Below are positions 30,780 to 42,475 of a DNA stretch of 64,000 nucleotides, one piece after another; positions within the stretch are counted from its first letter, which is position 1, and every line of letters begins with the position of its first letter. Both the position numbers and the translations under genes were made by a program. Below the pieces are notes generated by a model, which searched no databases, was not told where the DNA came from, and was given only the letters and a program-made list of their open reading frames with translations. The DNA is taken from NCBI GenBank assembly GCA_034770075.1, contig JAVJAP010000125.1, positions 248,001 through 312,000 of the forward strand, given 5' to 3'. The DNA comes from Aralia elata (taxonomy: Eukaryota; Streptophyta; Magnoliopsida; Apiales; Araliaceae).

Positions 30780-31436
30780 CCTCATGTCGAGCCCTTCAAG
30801 ATTATTTTTTTCTACAATATAGTTAAAAATATTTAAAAAAAAGATTTATTTAAAAAAAAGATTATGATGTGAAAAAGGTTAAAGATAATATTCAACTTGA
30901 AACATTTTATAAATGACATAATTTTAGTTAAATAAAATTATTAAGAGTAAAACAAAAAAATACATATGGTTTGGTTGAATTTCACTTTATATCTCATCTA
31001 AAATTTTACAAAAAATCCCTTGTGCTTTTCACTCTTTATTTTACACAAGTTTACTCCACTTTTTTTATATAAAAAAAACGAGTTTAGTGGCTTTCAACAA
31101 TAATAATTCATCGACAAAAATAAAAACATTCCTTTATGAATCTATTCAACAAAAACTTGCTTGAGAAAACTTTTCAAGCGGAATGTGGTTCAAAGGTAAG
31201 TGGTAAGTGGGTTATTTACCTCGTTCAAAATTTAGATTCAATTATTATCCACATCTGATGGTTGGTGGCAACTCTACGTCTTACACGTTACTAGTGGAGG
31301 ATTTCTAAGTTTCGGCACCGACATAAATGTGGTGGGAGTTCTTTCAAATGTGTGTACTTATTGTAGGCGCAATGTGTTATATCGATAGTTTGAGATACTT
31401 TACCTATCTTCTATTTTTGTACCCAAAAAAAAATAA
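30780..31436. other. Intergenic AT-rich spacer, possible SINE
   Basis: No gene seen. The stretch 31180-31435 has GGTTCAAAGGTAAGTGGTAAG and CGTTCAAAATTTAGATTC, loosely like Pol III A and B boxes, and ends TTTTGTACCCAAAAAAAAA, like a plant SINE tail. I could not confirm flanking duplications. Confidence 0.35.
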
Positions 31437-32680
31437 TTATTCACATTTTATAGGAGGTGTGTGGATGATGTTGGCATGAATCTGGCATTGATAGCATCGT
31501 TTGACATGGTCATCACAATCAGCTTTAAGCGACAGCCAATGATGTCCCATTCTTAGGATTTTCTTGGTGAGTAAAGGACCACTAATGTGTGGACCGCAAA
31601 CTCCGCCGTGAACTTTGTTCATGAGTCTCTAAGCCTATTCTTTGTCCAAACACCTTAGGAGTCCCATGCCAATATCCCTTTTATGCAAAGTATCTCCACT
31701 TAGGTAAAACTTCATCGACATCTTTTGGATTCATTGTCTTTCAATTCGATTTGCCCTTGTGGGGATAGATCTGTCTCGTAGATATTCATTTATGTCGTGG
31801 TACCAAGGTTGTCTGGGTGGAGCCATCTCGTCTGAAACTTCCCTGACGTAGCTCTCATAAGCTGGGGTACTTTGTATCATAAATTCGACGGCAGGGGCGC
31901 CCTTACTTTTAGATACATGGATTAACGTTGCCAATGTAGCTAACATGTCTACAAAGTCATTTATATTTCGTGGAATATATTTGAAGGTAATGTCTTCAAA
32001 TTCCTTAGCCATCTTGATGACGTGTCGATGGTAAGGTAGTAAGTGAAATTCCTTGGTGCTATATGCCTCTTTAGATTGTCAGATGACTAATTATGAGTCT
32101 CCGAAAATGGCTAGTCATTTGACTCTCATACTCTGAGCCAGTTTTAACCCTAGTATACATCTTTCATACTCGGTCGTATTGTTGGAGTTGTTGAATTGTA
32201 ACTTGATCGCCGCTAGGTATTGTTCTCCCAAAATGGACACAAGAAATGCCCCAGTTCCGACTCTTTCCATGTTTATAGCGCCATCGAAATATAATCTCCA
32301 AAATTGACCTTCGTCCTTGCTCCTCATCCGCTGGATTGTCATTATGGCTTCGTCGGGGAAGCAGGTCTCTAAAGGTTCGAATCCTTCTGATGGTGATTTA
32401 GATAACTGATCGGCGATTCCTTGACCCTTTATGAATTTTTGGGTCACGTAGATGATGTCAAACTGTTGGAGGATTAACTGTCATCGTGACAATCTACAAT
32501 TTAGCATGGGCTTGTCGAATATGTATTTTAGCGAATCCATTTGGGAGATTAAATAAGTCGTGTGGTTGTGCAGCTAATGTTGCAGTCTCATGGCGGCTCA
32601 TGCCAATGCGCAACAGGTTTTCTCGATCAAAGCTTAATTTTGTTCGCAACTACAAAACTTTTTTACTAGGGTAATGATAA
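31437..32680 (-). mobile_element. Ty3/gypsy Tat-clade pol fragment (RNase H, second RNase H, integrase zinc finger)
   Basis: Minus strand. From 32680 down, an RT/RNase H remnant ends in RW-type sequence and QKFIKGQGIADQLSKSP. At 32115-32447 a second RNase H of archaeal type begins WRLYFDGAINMERVGTGAFL with NNTTEYERCILGLKLA. At 31731-32012 is YIPRNINDFVDMLATLATL. At 31437-31622 is an integrase HHCC finger with KRCYQCQIHANIIH. The double RNase H followed by integrase marks the Tat (Ogre/Retand) lineage. Broken by several frameshifts, with no LTRs identified next to it. Confidence 0.82.
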
Positions 32681-32689
32681 GTGGGTTTT

Positions 32690-33824
32690 ATACATATTAT
32701 CTGAATACTTTTAGACTTAGTATTTTGCTATCTTAAAGTAATTTATTACATTTTATTTGTTTTTTATGTTATTTTGTATCAAATGCAAAGACGAAGCGAA
32801 TCTGAAATTTTTAGCGAAGCAGTGGCATTTTGGTAAATAAGTGGAAGTACAGCGTCGGGGCGCTCCATTCCATTATGAACTAAACCCAGCGCCGGGGCGC
32901 TGGGTCGCAGAATTTTCGTCGGGTACTTTTTGCAGTTAGATCACGTTGTGGATTCCTAGTAGGGTTTGGATGCTCTAAAGCCTATTTTTACATGAGAATT
33001 AATAGTAGTTTTGGAATAAGAATTGTATTATAGTAATTTATTAAAATTAGAAAACTATGTATGTAATTTTAGATTAGGATTGTAATTCTATTTGGGTTAG
33101 GAAAAATACACTCCTATAAATATTCTTATTTTGGGGATTGTAAAGGTATTGGAAAAAAAGCCAATGAACACCATGTGAGGCTACTTCTCTTCCAAGTTCA
33201 AGAGCAAGCAAGATATCACCAACGATGAAGGTCATGGATTGATGAAGCTTGGAGATAGAAGACTTTCGGGAGGCAGTTTTTCTTCTCTAAACCTTTATTT
33301 TTTTTGTCTTCATTGATGTTGAATATTTTGTGGATTATAATTTTATCTGCTATGAACATGTTTTTAATTTAAGTTTTAAATGGAATCCCTTGTGTAGTTT
33401 AAATTGATTTTCTTTCTCTTTGATTGTCACCATATGGATTGACTTATCATATTTTACGCATTCATGTATTAATTGATGAGTAGATTTTATATCTATTAAT
33501 TGGGTATGCTTAACTTGATTATTTAGCTTTTCTTAAGTGTTTTTAGTATTATTTTATTGCATTTTAGTATTATTTCGTACGTAGTTAATCTCAGCCTATG
33601 ATAGTGTAATTCAGTTAACTATCATATGTTTAGCCTTAATTTGAAGCTACAGGTAATAAAGTTTATTTGGCGAAAGTCAAGCAGGGAGAGAAATGTGAGT
33701 ATCTGGACTTCATGTGGAATAATGGATTAAAATAGGCGCGTAAAGGAACTAGGCTAAGTGGATAGTGGACTTTGAGCCGCGACACTCAAAGCCTTGAGAT
33801 GCGACGTTGGTTCCGTGTTAGCTG
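32690..33824. other. Spacer with two CGCCGGGGCG hairpins, no gene
   Basis: AT-rich, possibly LTR remnant of the adjoining gypsy fragment (starts TGATAAGTGGGTTTTATACA). Contains AGCGTCGGGGCGCT (about 32851) and CAGCGCCGGGGCGCTG (about 32889), the same core found at 60424-60550. No ORF of note. Confidence 0.45.
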
Positions 33825-35379
33825 TGTAGGGTTTTGGACACATAAACGCAGCGGAATTTAAAAATTGTTAAACAATTTTCCGAAACCCTAAAACAGGATC
33901 CATGCGAAAACAAATTAATTCAGAGGTTTAGATTTGCTTTACCGATTATCCGAGCTTGAATGCAACGATGAAATTCTGGAACGGCTTCGAATCTCCAACG
34001 CAATCCAACGGAACTGCGTCTCTATACGGTATCCACACGAACGTCCCACAAATCGTCACACGATCTGCAGCAAAAGGAACTCCGGTACTAGCCGCCAAGA
34101 TCTGGATTTTCTCAAGTGTTGCTCTCAACTCTCTTTTCTAAAACGGCTAGGGTTTTTCTTTTAGTTTCACATAAACAAAACTGCTGATATATCTGATATA
34201 TATAGAGTCCAAAAAGTAATTAATCAAAACCCTAATCTTATTAGAAAAGTAAAATCCGAATTTATATATATTATATTTTAATTAAGTCTTACTTAATTAA
34301 TATACATATATATACAAATTATCTTGTTAATTTAAATTCGTAATTTAAATACTATCAATCATATTGATATATTTAAATCCTTACAATTTAAATTAATTCT
34401 CTTTTAATTACGTTCTAAGTGTGTGACCCTATAGGTTATTATTATATTGACAATAATTTTAAAATCATATTATAAAATTATAAACAGTGAGTGGCATCTA
34501 GTAATGCATCACTGCTACCCAAATAATAATAAGATCGATGATTCGATGCAACCTTTTCGTGACCAATGTTTCAATGTAATTTAATCCTTTTAACCTTGAC
34601 ATCCTAGATTAAACTCGAGCCATGGAATGTGTCCATACTCTTCATAATTTAATCTGAGTTTTCTTGATCAATGAGTAGACTATATGAAAACAAATCACTA
34701 TTTTGAGCATGGTCATGCATTTCATAGTCCTACTCAATCAAGAGGCCTATGGATATCACCCCTAATATATAGGAGGGTTAAATTCCATCTAGATCACATC
34801 ATATTCCTCACACGATTCATGACGTACCCAATAATCACCTTTATTGTCCACCCTATTAAAGGTGACATTTGATGATATCAAAGTACATAAATTCTCGTAT
34901 AGTAATATAGTGATTTCAGGTCGGAGGACCATTACATCATTGTCACTATGAGAATTGCTTATGACACTTTGCATAATGCTCCACGTAGAATTCTCATGAT
35001 GGGTCTGTCCAGTACATTGTTCTCTAACATGTACCTATGCATTGACTTAATATCTCATATATTAATGACCAATGAGATTTGGCCATCAGTCAATCCACAT
35101 ACTAGTCTCAATGTATCATTGTTGTCCCATTCTCAATGATACTCGACTAGGGACATTTAAGAGTAATGATACTTATTGTAATTATATAATCTCATGTTCA
35201 AGTCACATACTTGAAGCTATATAATTTGTATCATTATTCTAAGGACTTTTATTATGTTAACATTTATATAACACAGTAAATGAAACCATAATAAAATAAT
35301 TCATTTATTCAATCAAATATCAAGAGAAATGTTAAGCAATTACATTAAATAATTGGCCTCTAGGGCATAAACTCTAACA
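33825..35379 (-). repeat. Copia array LTR A (outermost left, 1,555 bp)
   Basis: Starts TGTAGGGTTTTGGACACATA and ends AAACTCTAACA (plus-strand reading). Serves as 3' LTR of unit 1. The purine tract, read on the minus strand as GCAAGTGGGAGAT, lies directly inside at 35380-35392. Preceded by AGCTG (33820-33824), but no partner duplication can be found because the other array end is truncated. Confidence 0.93.
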
Positions 35380-35469
35380 ATCTCCCACTTGCACTAGAGC
35401 CAATCACTCATGTAGCTAATACCCATGGAACTAGTGTGACCTTCATGCTTCTGCTGTGACAAAGCCTTA

Positions 35470-38400
35470 GTCAGTGGATCTGCAATATTATCATCTGTTG
35501 GCACTCTGCATATGTGTACATCTCCTCTACCAATGATTTCACGGATGAGATGGTACCGCCTAAGTATATGCTTGGATCGTTGGTGAGATCTAGGTTCCTT
35601 AGCCTGTGCAATGGCTCCATCATTATCACAGTATAGCTCAACTGGATCAACAATGGTTGGAACAACACCAAGTTCAGTGACGAACTTTTTAATCCATACA
35701 GCCTCCTTGGTCGCATTAGAAGCAGCAATATACTCAGCCTCTGTTGTAGAATCGACTACTGTCTATTGCTTCGAACTTTTCCAGCTAACAGCACCACCGT
35801 TAAGACAAAACACAAAACCTGATTGAGAATTATAGTCATCCATATCAGTCTGGAAACTAGCATCTGTGTAACCTTTTACTGCCAGTTCATCTTCACCTCC
35901 ATATACCAAGAATGAATCCTTAGTCCTTTTCAGGTACTTGAGGATATTCTTGACTGCTGTCCAGTGACCTTCACCTGGATTCGACTGGTATCTGCTCGTC
36001 ATGCTCAAAGCATACGAGACATCCGGACGAGTACATATCATTGCATACATGATAGATCCAATTGCCGAAGCATAAGGGATCTCTCTCATACGCTCCTCAT
36101 CATCTTGTGATTTAGGACATTGGGCCTTAGAGATCTTTACACCATGAGACATGAGTAAGTATCCTCTTTTTGCCTCTTGCATGCTGAACCGTTTCAGCAC
36201 TTTATCAATATATGTACTTTGACTTAGGCCGAGCATTTTTCTCGATCTATCACGATAGATCTTGATACCTAAAATGTAGGTTGCATCGCCCAAATCTTTC
36301 ATGGAGAAACATTTTTCCTAGCCATGTTTTTACAGCCTGTAAGGAAGGAATGTCATTCCCAATAATTAATATGTCGTCAACATATAATACCAGGAATACA
36401 ATGTGACTCCCACTAACCTTCTTATATACACAAGGTTCATCTTCATTTTTTATAAAGCCAAACTTTTTGACTGCTTCATCAAAACGAAGATTCCAACTCC
36501 GAGAGGCTTGCTTCAATCCATAAATGGATCGCTGCAGCTTACATACCTTTCCAGCATCCTTTGGAGTGACAAAACCCTCAGGTTGTGTCATATACACATC
36601 CTCAAGGAGATTTCCGTTAAGGAAAGCAGTTTTGACATCCATCTGCCAGATTTCGTAATCATAAAAGGCTGCAATAGCAAGTAAGATCCTGATGGATTTA
36701 ACCATTGCCACTGGAGAGAAGGTTTCATCATAGTCAACACCTTGAACTTGTTTGAAACCTTTTGCTACCAGTCGGCCTTTATAGGTTTGTACATTACCAT
36801 CCATGTCGGTTTCCTTCTTGAAAACCCATTTGCACCCAATTGGTTTTACCCCTTCGGGTGGATCAACCAAAGTCCATACTTGGTTAGTATACATGGAGTC
36901 CATCTCAGATTTCATGGCTTCAAGCCATCTCTCAGAATCTGGTCCATTCATAGCTTCTTGGTAGGAAGCAGGCTCATCCTGATCTATGAGCATCACATCG
37001 CCGTTTTGAGTCACAAGAAATCCATAATATCTCTCGGGCTCTTGGCGTGTCCTACTAGATCTACGAATGCCTTGTGTAATTTGAGCAGGTTCACTTTCCA
37101 CAACATTTTGTGGTCCCTGCTCATGTTCCAACTCAGGTTCAATGATATTTTGTGGTTCTCGAATTTCTTCGAGTTCTACTTTCCTCCCACTGTTTCCTTT
37201 AGAGACAAATTCTCTTTCTAGAAAAATACCAGTTCGAGCAACAACCACTTTGTTCTCAGAAGGTTTGTAGAAATAATACCATTTTGTTTCCTTAGGGTAT
37301 CCCACAAAATTACATTTCTCAGATTTGGGTCCGAGCTTGTCAGAAGCCAGACGTTTCACAAACGCCTCGCAACCCCAAATCTTTATGAAAGACAAACTAG
37401 GACGTTTTCCAGTCCACATCTCATATGGTGTCTTTTGAACCGTCTTTGTAGGAACACGGTTAAGTGTGAATACAACTGTCTCTAGGGCATGACCCCAAAA
37501 GCTTATTGGAAGATCTGCATGACTCATCATTGATCGTACCATGTCCAACAAGGTGCGATTTCTCCTCTCAGACACACCATTCCATTGTGGTGTTCCAGGT
37601 GGAGTGAGCTGTGATATAATACCACACTCCTTTAGAAGGTCATTAAAGTCTTGGTTTAAGTATTCACCTCCTCGATCGGATCGAAGGGCTTTTATGCTTT
37701 TGCCAAATTGGTTTTGAACTTCATTCTTGAATTCCTTGAACTTTTCAAAGGATTCGGATTTGTGTCTCATAAGATACACATATCCATATCTACTGAAGTC
37801 GTCAGCAAAATTTAATGAAGTAATAGAACATACCTCTTACTAACGAACTCATGGGTCCACATACATTACTATATATAAGTCCCAATACATCGCTAGCCCG
37901 TTCACTATGACCAGTGAAAGGGGCTTTAGTCATCTTGCCTAATAAACAAGACTCGCATTTCTCATATGATTCAAAATCAAATGAATCCAAAAACCCATCT
38001 TTATGGAGTTTGGATATGCGTTTCTCATTTATATGGCCTAAACGACAGTGCCAGAGATATGTCGGATTTGAATCATTTGATTTAAATCGTTTTGTATTTA
38101 TGTTATAGATAGGCATTTCAAAATCAAGAATATAAAGACCATTAAACAATTGTGCAACACCATAACATATTTCATTTAAGTAAAATGAACAACTATTGTT
38201 CTTTATTAAAAATGAAAAACCTTTCTTGTCCAAACAAGAAACAGAAATAATGTTTTTGCTCATAGCAGGCACATAATAATAATCCTCTAATTCTAATACT
38301 AGCCCAGTGGGCAATGATAACTGATAAGTCCCTACGGCTAGTGTAGCAACTTTTGCTCCATTCCCAACTCGTAGGTCAACTTCTCCTTTCGCCAAAGTCC

Positions 38401-39365
38401 TACTCCTTCGGAGTTCCTGCACATTAACACAAATGTGAGAACCACATCCAGTATCCAATACCCATGATGTAGAAGTAGATAAATTGACTTCTATAACATA
38501 TATACCTGAATCAGAAGTCACACTTCCTTTCTTTTTCTTCAGCTCTTCCAAATAAGCATGACAATTCCTCTTTGAGTGTCCAGGTTTTCCACAGAAGTGA
38601 CAATCACCTTCTTTAGCCACCCCACCTGTAGGCTTTAAAGCCCGTTTGTTTTTGAAATTGGGTTTGGCACCAGATTTAGATCTTATCTTTTTCTCGCCTT
38701 TCCCTTTTCCCTTAGCATTCCCCTTTTGCACCATCATTATGGGATCGGGTCTTGCCTTTTTCATGTTGTTCTCGGCAGTTCTTAACATGCTCAACAACTC
38801 AGTAAGTGGTTTCTAAATTTCATTCATGAGATAATTCATAAACAAATTGAGAGTAGCTGTTGTTCAAAGATTGCAAAACAAGATCAGTTTGGGCTTCCTG
38901 AGTAATTGGAAAACCCAACCTATCAAGGTACTCAATATACCCAATCATTTTCAGAACATGTGGACCAACTGGATCACGATCACCCATCTTGCAGTGATAC
39001 AACGCTTTGCTTGTATCATACCTCTCCTGTCGAGCATGCCCTTCGAACAATTTCTTGAGATGCTCGATCATCTCATAAGCATCCATTAACTCATGTTGCT
39101 TCTGAAGCTCAGAGTTCATAGTTGCTAGCATGAGACAACTCACGTCCATAGCATCATCTTGATGCTTCTTGTAAGCATTATGTTCTGCACGTGGTGCAGT
39201 GTTAGCTGGTGCTGCAGGAATGGGCCCATCAAGGACATATAGCTTGCGCTCTTGTTTGAGGACAATCCTCAAGTTCCTATGCCAGTCTAGGAAATTAATT
39301 CCACTCAGTTTTTCATTCTCAAGGACTGATCGTAGTGAAAGACTATTTGTGTTGTTGTTTGCCAT
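35470..39365 (-). pseudogene. Copia gag-pol polyprotein, unit 1, disrupted
   Basis: Gag (39365-38820), zinc knuckle CHFCGKPGHSKRNC and protease LDTGCGSH (in 38797-37802), integrase HHCC and DDE (LRSDRGGEY, WNGVSERRNR), RT (DVKTAFLNGNL, YVDDILI) in 37779-36250, and RNase H (KGYTDASFQTD) in 36302-35763. Lesions relative to unit 2: one extra A near 38840, TAG at 38813-38815, an indel near 37805, one extra T near 36313, and TAG at 35763-35765. Not translatable as one protein. Confidence 0.92.
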
Positions 39366-40401
39366 TGATATCTACAATTTATAAGTGCAAAAATAATAAG
39401 TCAAATTGCAGAGTTTTTGATATTATGAAATTGATAATAGTACATTCAAAATATACCTCCCACTATTTTATTCAAATTAATAGCCCTCACCATTAATTCG
39501 GAAAGCATTTTGTTATTTAAATCTTTCTAGTGAGCCAAGATCCATATTTCATTATGCCTTAAGTTAGCTTTGGCTATTCTCTCAAAACATAATTATTTAG
39601 GTAGACAACCCTTTATCAATTATATCGTATATAACTCTTAGATAGTTTGGTGAACAACATTTGTTCTAAGTCCATCTAATGGTACCTACCAAACTTTATG
39701 CCTCTAAGTCCACAATCCTATTGAGATAACTTAGTTAAGTCAGGCCCAATGATTTTAACAATTTGGATATCACAATTATCCTATCGCATCTTACCAAGAT
39801 AAATAGGGTACTTTGCTTTGGCAAACCTACATCCATCGATTAAGGTCTTGATGAGTGTTATTCATTGGAAGGCATCTGATTTAGACTTAATAATTTTATG
39901 AGGGATTTTATTAATTAATTTAGATCTCACCAATTATTAATCTCATTAAGCATGCACATTATTTATCATATCATATCGTATACAAGCATAAATAAAGTGC
40001 AAAATTAAATGTGTCACAGTTATGGCCCAACCCTATGTCAATCTTCTCAAGCTAATGAAAAGATTGAAGGTCAGTCTAAGGTGATAAAAAAACTTCAAAA
40101 TAGTAGCTTCCTCGGGCCTTCCTCGTGTATGTGTCTCCTCTCCATCATCATCTTGTCATCTTGATAGGTTACATTTGTACATTACATGTGATAAAGAAAC
40201 CTCGAGTTACATTCGAGGGGATTTAGATGAGAAAAAAATATTACATTAGACTTTATAGAGAGGCACGACATGCAAGCCGTATTTCAAAAACAAAAACCAC
40301 TAACCTATGGGTCAAAAGGGCCATAACTGTGCACCATGCATATCACAATAAGCACATAACACAATTTTATATAATAAAAAATATCAAATATTAGGGTTAC
40401 G

Positions 40402-40535
40402 ACCATCGTGCGCTACGACGGGGGGTCCAAGGGGGGTTTCCCCCCTGGCAGTGGTCCGGCTGGCCGATCAGCCGGCGGGTGGTCTCGCTGACCGGTCAGC
40501 GAGCGGGGTCGGGGCAACGCCCCTGGAAATTTTTT
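40402..40535 (-). repeat. GC-rich hairpin cluster in copia leader, unit 1
   Basis: In an AT-rich leader, about 130 bp carry three strong stems: AAGGGGGGTTTCCCCCCTGG, CCGGCTGGCCGATCAGCCGG and TCGCTGACCGGTCAGCGA, followed by GGGGCAACGCCCC. Lies between primer-binding site and gag, where packaging and dimer signals of retroelement RNA usually sit. The same block is in unit 2 (47497-47630), shortened in unit 3. Confidence 0.8.
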
Positions 40536-40923
40536 TCGAACTACAATCTATATTGCAGAATTTTTCCACATGAATTTATGAAACAATTCCAGATTCGTAT
40601 ACAAACCACCAAAACACACATAATAACAATACATTCAGAACATATCATATATGTCCAGATTAGGTTAATCATATTAAACCTAATCATATTTCTAATCCAA
40701 TTAGAACAATAGTTGTATTGTTATTCCACCTTCTAGGATACGATTAAGAAAATATCTTATACATGCATATATATTACTGTTTTTCCAGAATTCGCATACA
40801 TGCAGAATAGGGTATTTTCAATTTTCAGATCGGTAAACATGCATCAGAAATATCATATCTATATCGAATACAATTAAAACACGTAATCTGAACTAATGTT
40901 TCGCAACCTGGCTCTGATACCAC

Positions 40924-42475
40924 TGTAGGGTTTTGGACACATAAACGCAGCGGAATTTAAAAATTTTAAAACAATTTTCCGAAACCCTAAAACAGGATCC
41001 ATGCGAAAACAAATTAATTCAGAGGTTTAGATTTGCTTTACCGATTATCCGAGCTTGAATGCAACGATGAAATTCTAGAACGGCTTCGAATCTCCAACGC
41101 AATCCAACGGAACTGCGTCTCTATACGGTATCCACACGAACGTCCCACAAATCGTCACACGATCTGCAGCAAAAGGAACTCCGGTACTAGCCGCCAAGAT
41201 CTGGATTTTCTCAAGTGTTGCTCTCAACTCTCTTTTCTAAAACGGCTAGGGTTTTTCTTTTAGTTTCACATAAACAAAACTGCTGATATATCTGATATAT
41301 ATAGAGTCCAAAAAGTAATTAATCAAAACCCTAATCTTATTAGAAAAGTAAAATCCGAATTTATATATATTATATTTTAATTAAGTCTTACTTAATTAAT
41401 ATACATATATATACAAATTATCTTGTTAATTTAAATTCGTAATTTAAATACTATCAATCATATTGATATATTTAAATCCTTACAATTTAAATTAATTCTC
41501 TTTTAATTTCGTTCTAAGTGTGTGACCCTATAGGTTATTATTATATTGGCAATAATTTTAAAATCATATTATAAAATTATAAACAGTGAGTGGCATCTAG
41601 TAATGCATCACTGCTACCCAAATAATAATAAGATCGATGATTCGATGCAACCTTTTCGTGACCAATGTTTCAATGTAATTTAATCCTTTTAACCTTGACA
41701 TCCTAGATTAAACTCGAGCCATGGAATGTGTCATACTCTTCATAATTTAATCTGAGTTTTCTTGATCAATGAGTAGACTATATGAAACAAATCACTATTT
41801 GAGCATGGTCATGCATTTCATAGTCCTACTCAATCAAGAGGCCTATGGATATCACCCCTAATATATAGGAGGGTTAAATTCCATCTAGATCACTCATATT
41901 CCTCACACGATTCATGACGTACCCAATAATCACCTTTATTGTCCACCCTATTAAAGGTGACATTTGATGATATCAAAGTACATAAATTCTCGTATAGTAA
42001 TATAGTGATTTCAGGTCGGAGGACCATTACATCATTGTCACTATGAGAATTGCTTATGACACTTTGCATAATGCTCCACGTAGAATTCTCATGATGGGTC
42101 TGTCCAGTACATTGTTCTCTAACATGTACCTATGCATTGACTTAATATCTCATATATTAATGACCAATGAGATTTGGCCATCAGTCAATCCACATACTAG
42201 TCTCAATGTATCATTGTTGTCCCATTCTCAATGATACTCGACTAGGGACATTTAAGAGTAATGATACTTATTGTAATTATATAATCTCATGTTCAAGTCA
42301 CATACTTGAAGCTATATAATTTGTATCATTATTCTAAGGACTTTTATTATGTTAACATTTTATATAACACAGTAAATGAAACCATAATAAAATAATTCAT
42401 TTATTCAATCAAATATCAAGAGAAATGTTAAGCAATTACATTAAATAATTGGCCTCTAGGGCATAAACTCTAACA
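40924..42475 (-). repeat. Copia array LTR B (1,552 bp), shared by units 1 and 2
   Basis: Complete LTR with the same ends as A. It is the 5' LTR of unit 1 and the 3' LTR of unit 2; only one LTR separates the two interiors. Differs from A at scattered single bases and short indels. Confidence 0.93.

Larger units (their letters stand above)
35380..40923 (-). mobile_element. Copia retrotransposon unit 1, internal region (degenerate)
   Basis: Ty1/copia order PR-IN-RT-RNase H on the minus strand. Lies between LTR A (3') and LTR B (5'). Primer-binding site TGGTATCAGAGCC at 40910-40922; leader 39366-40909 with a GC-rich hairpin cluster at about 40402-40535; gag from 39365. Same layout as units 2 and 3 with a period of about 7.1 kb. 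Confidence 0.92.

Noticed and set aside
33934..34164. 76-codon frame repeated in LTRs A, B and D (MLYRLSELECNDEILERL)
   Set aside because: Lies within the LTR, no known domain; kept only because the LTRs are near identical.
36742..37221. 159-codon plus-strand frame, repeated at 43843-44322 and 50946-51263
   Set aside because: It is the antisense shadow of copia RT/integrase; its repetition only reflects the three tandem units.
40402..40535. Riboswitch or bacterial terminator reading of the GC stems
   Set aside because: The context is a plant retrotransposon leader; no T-run or known riboswitch core.
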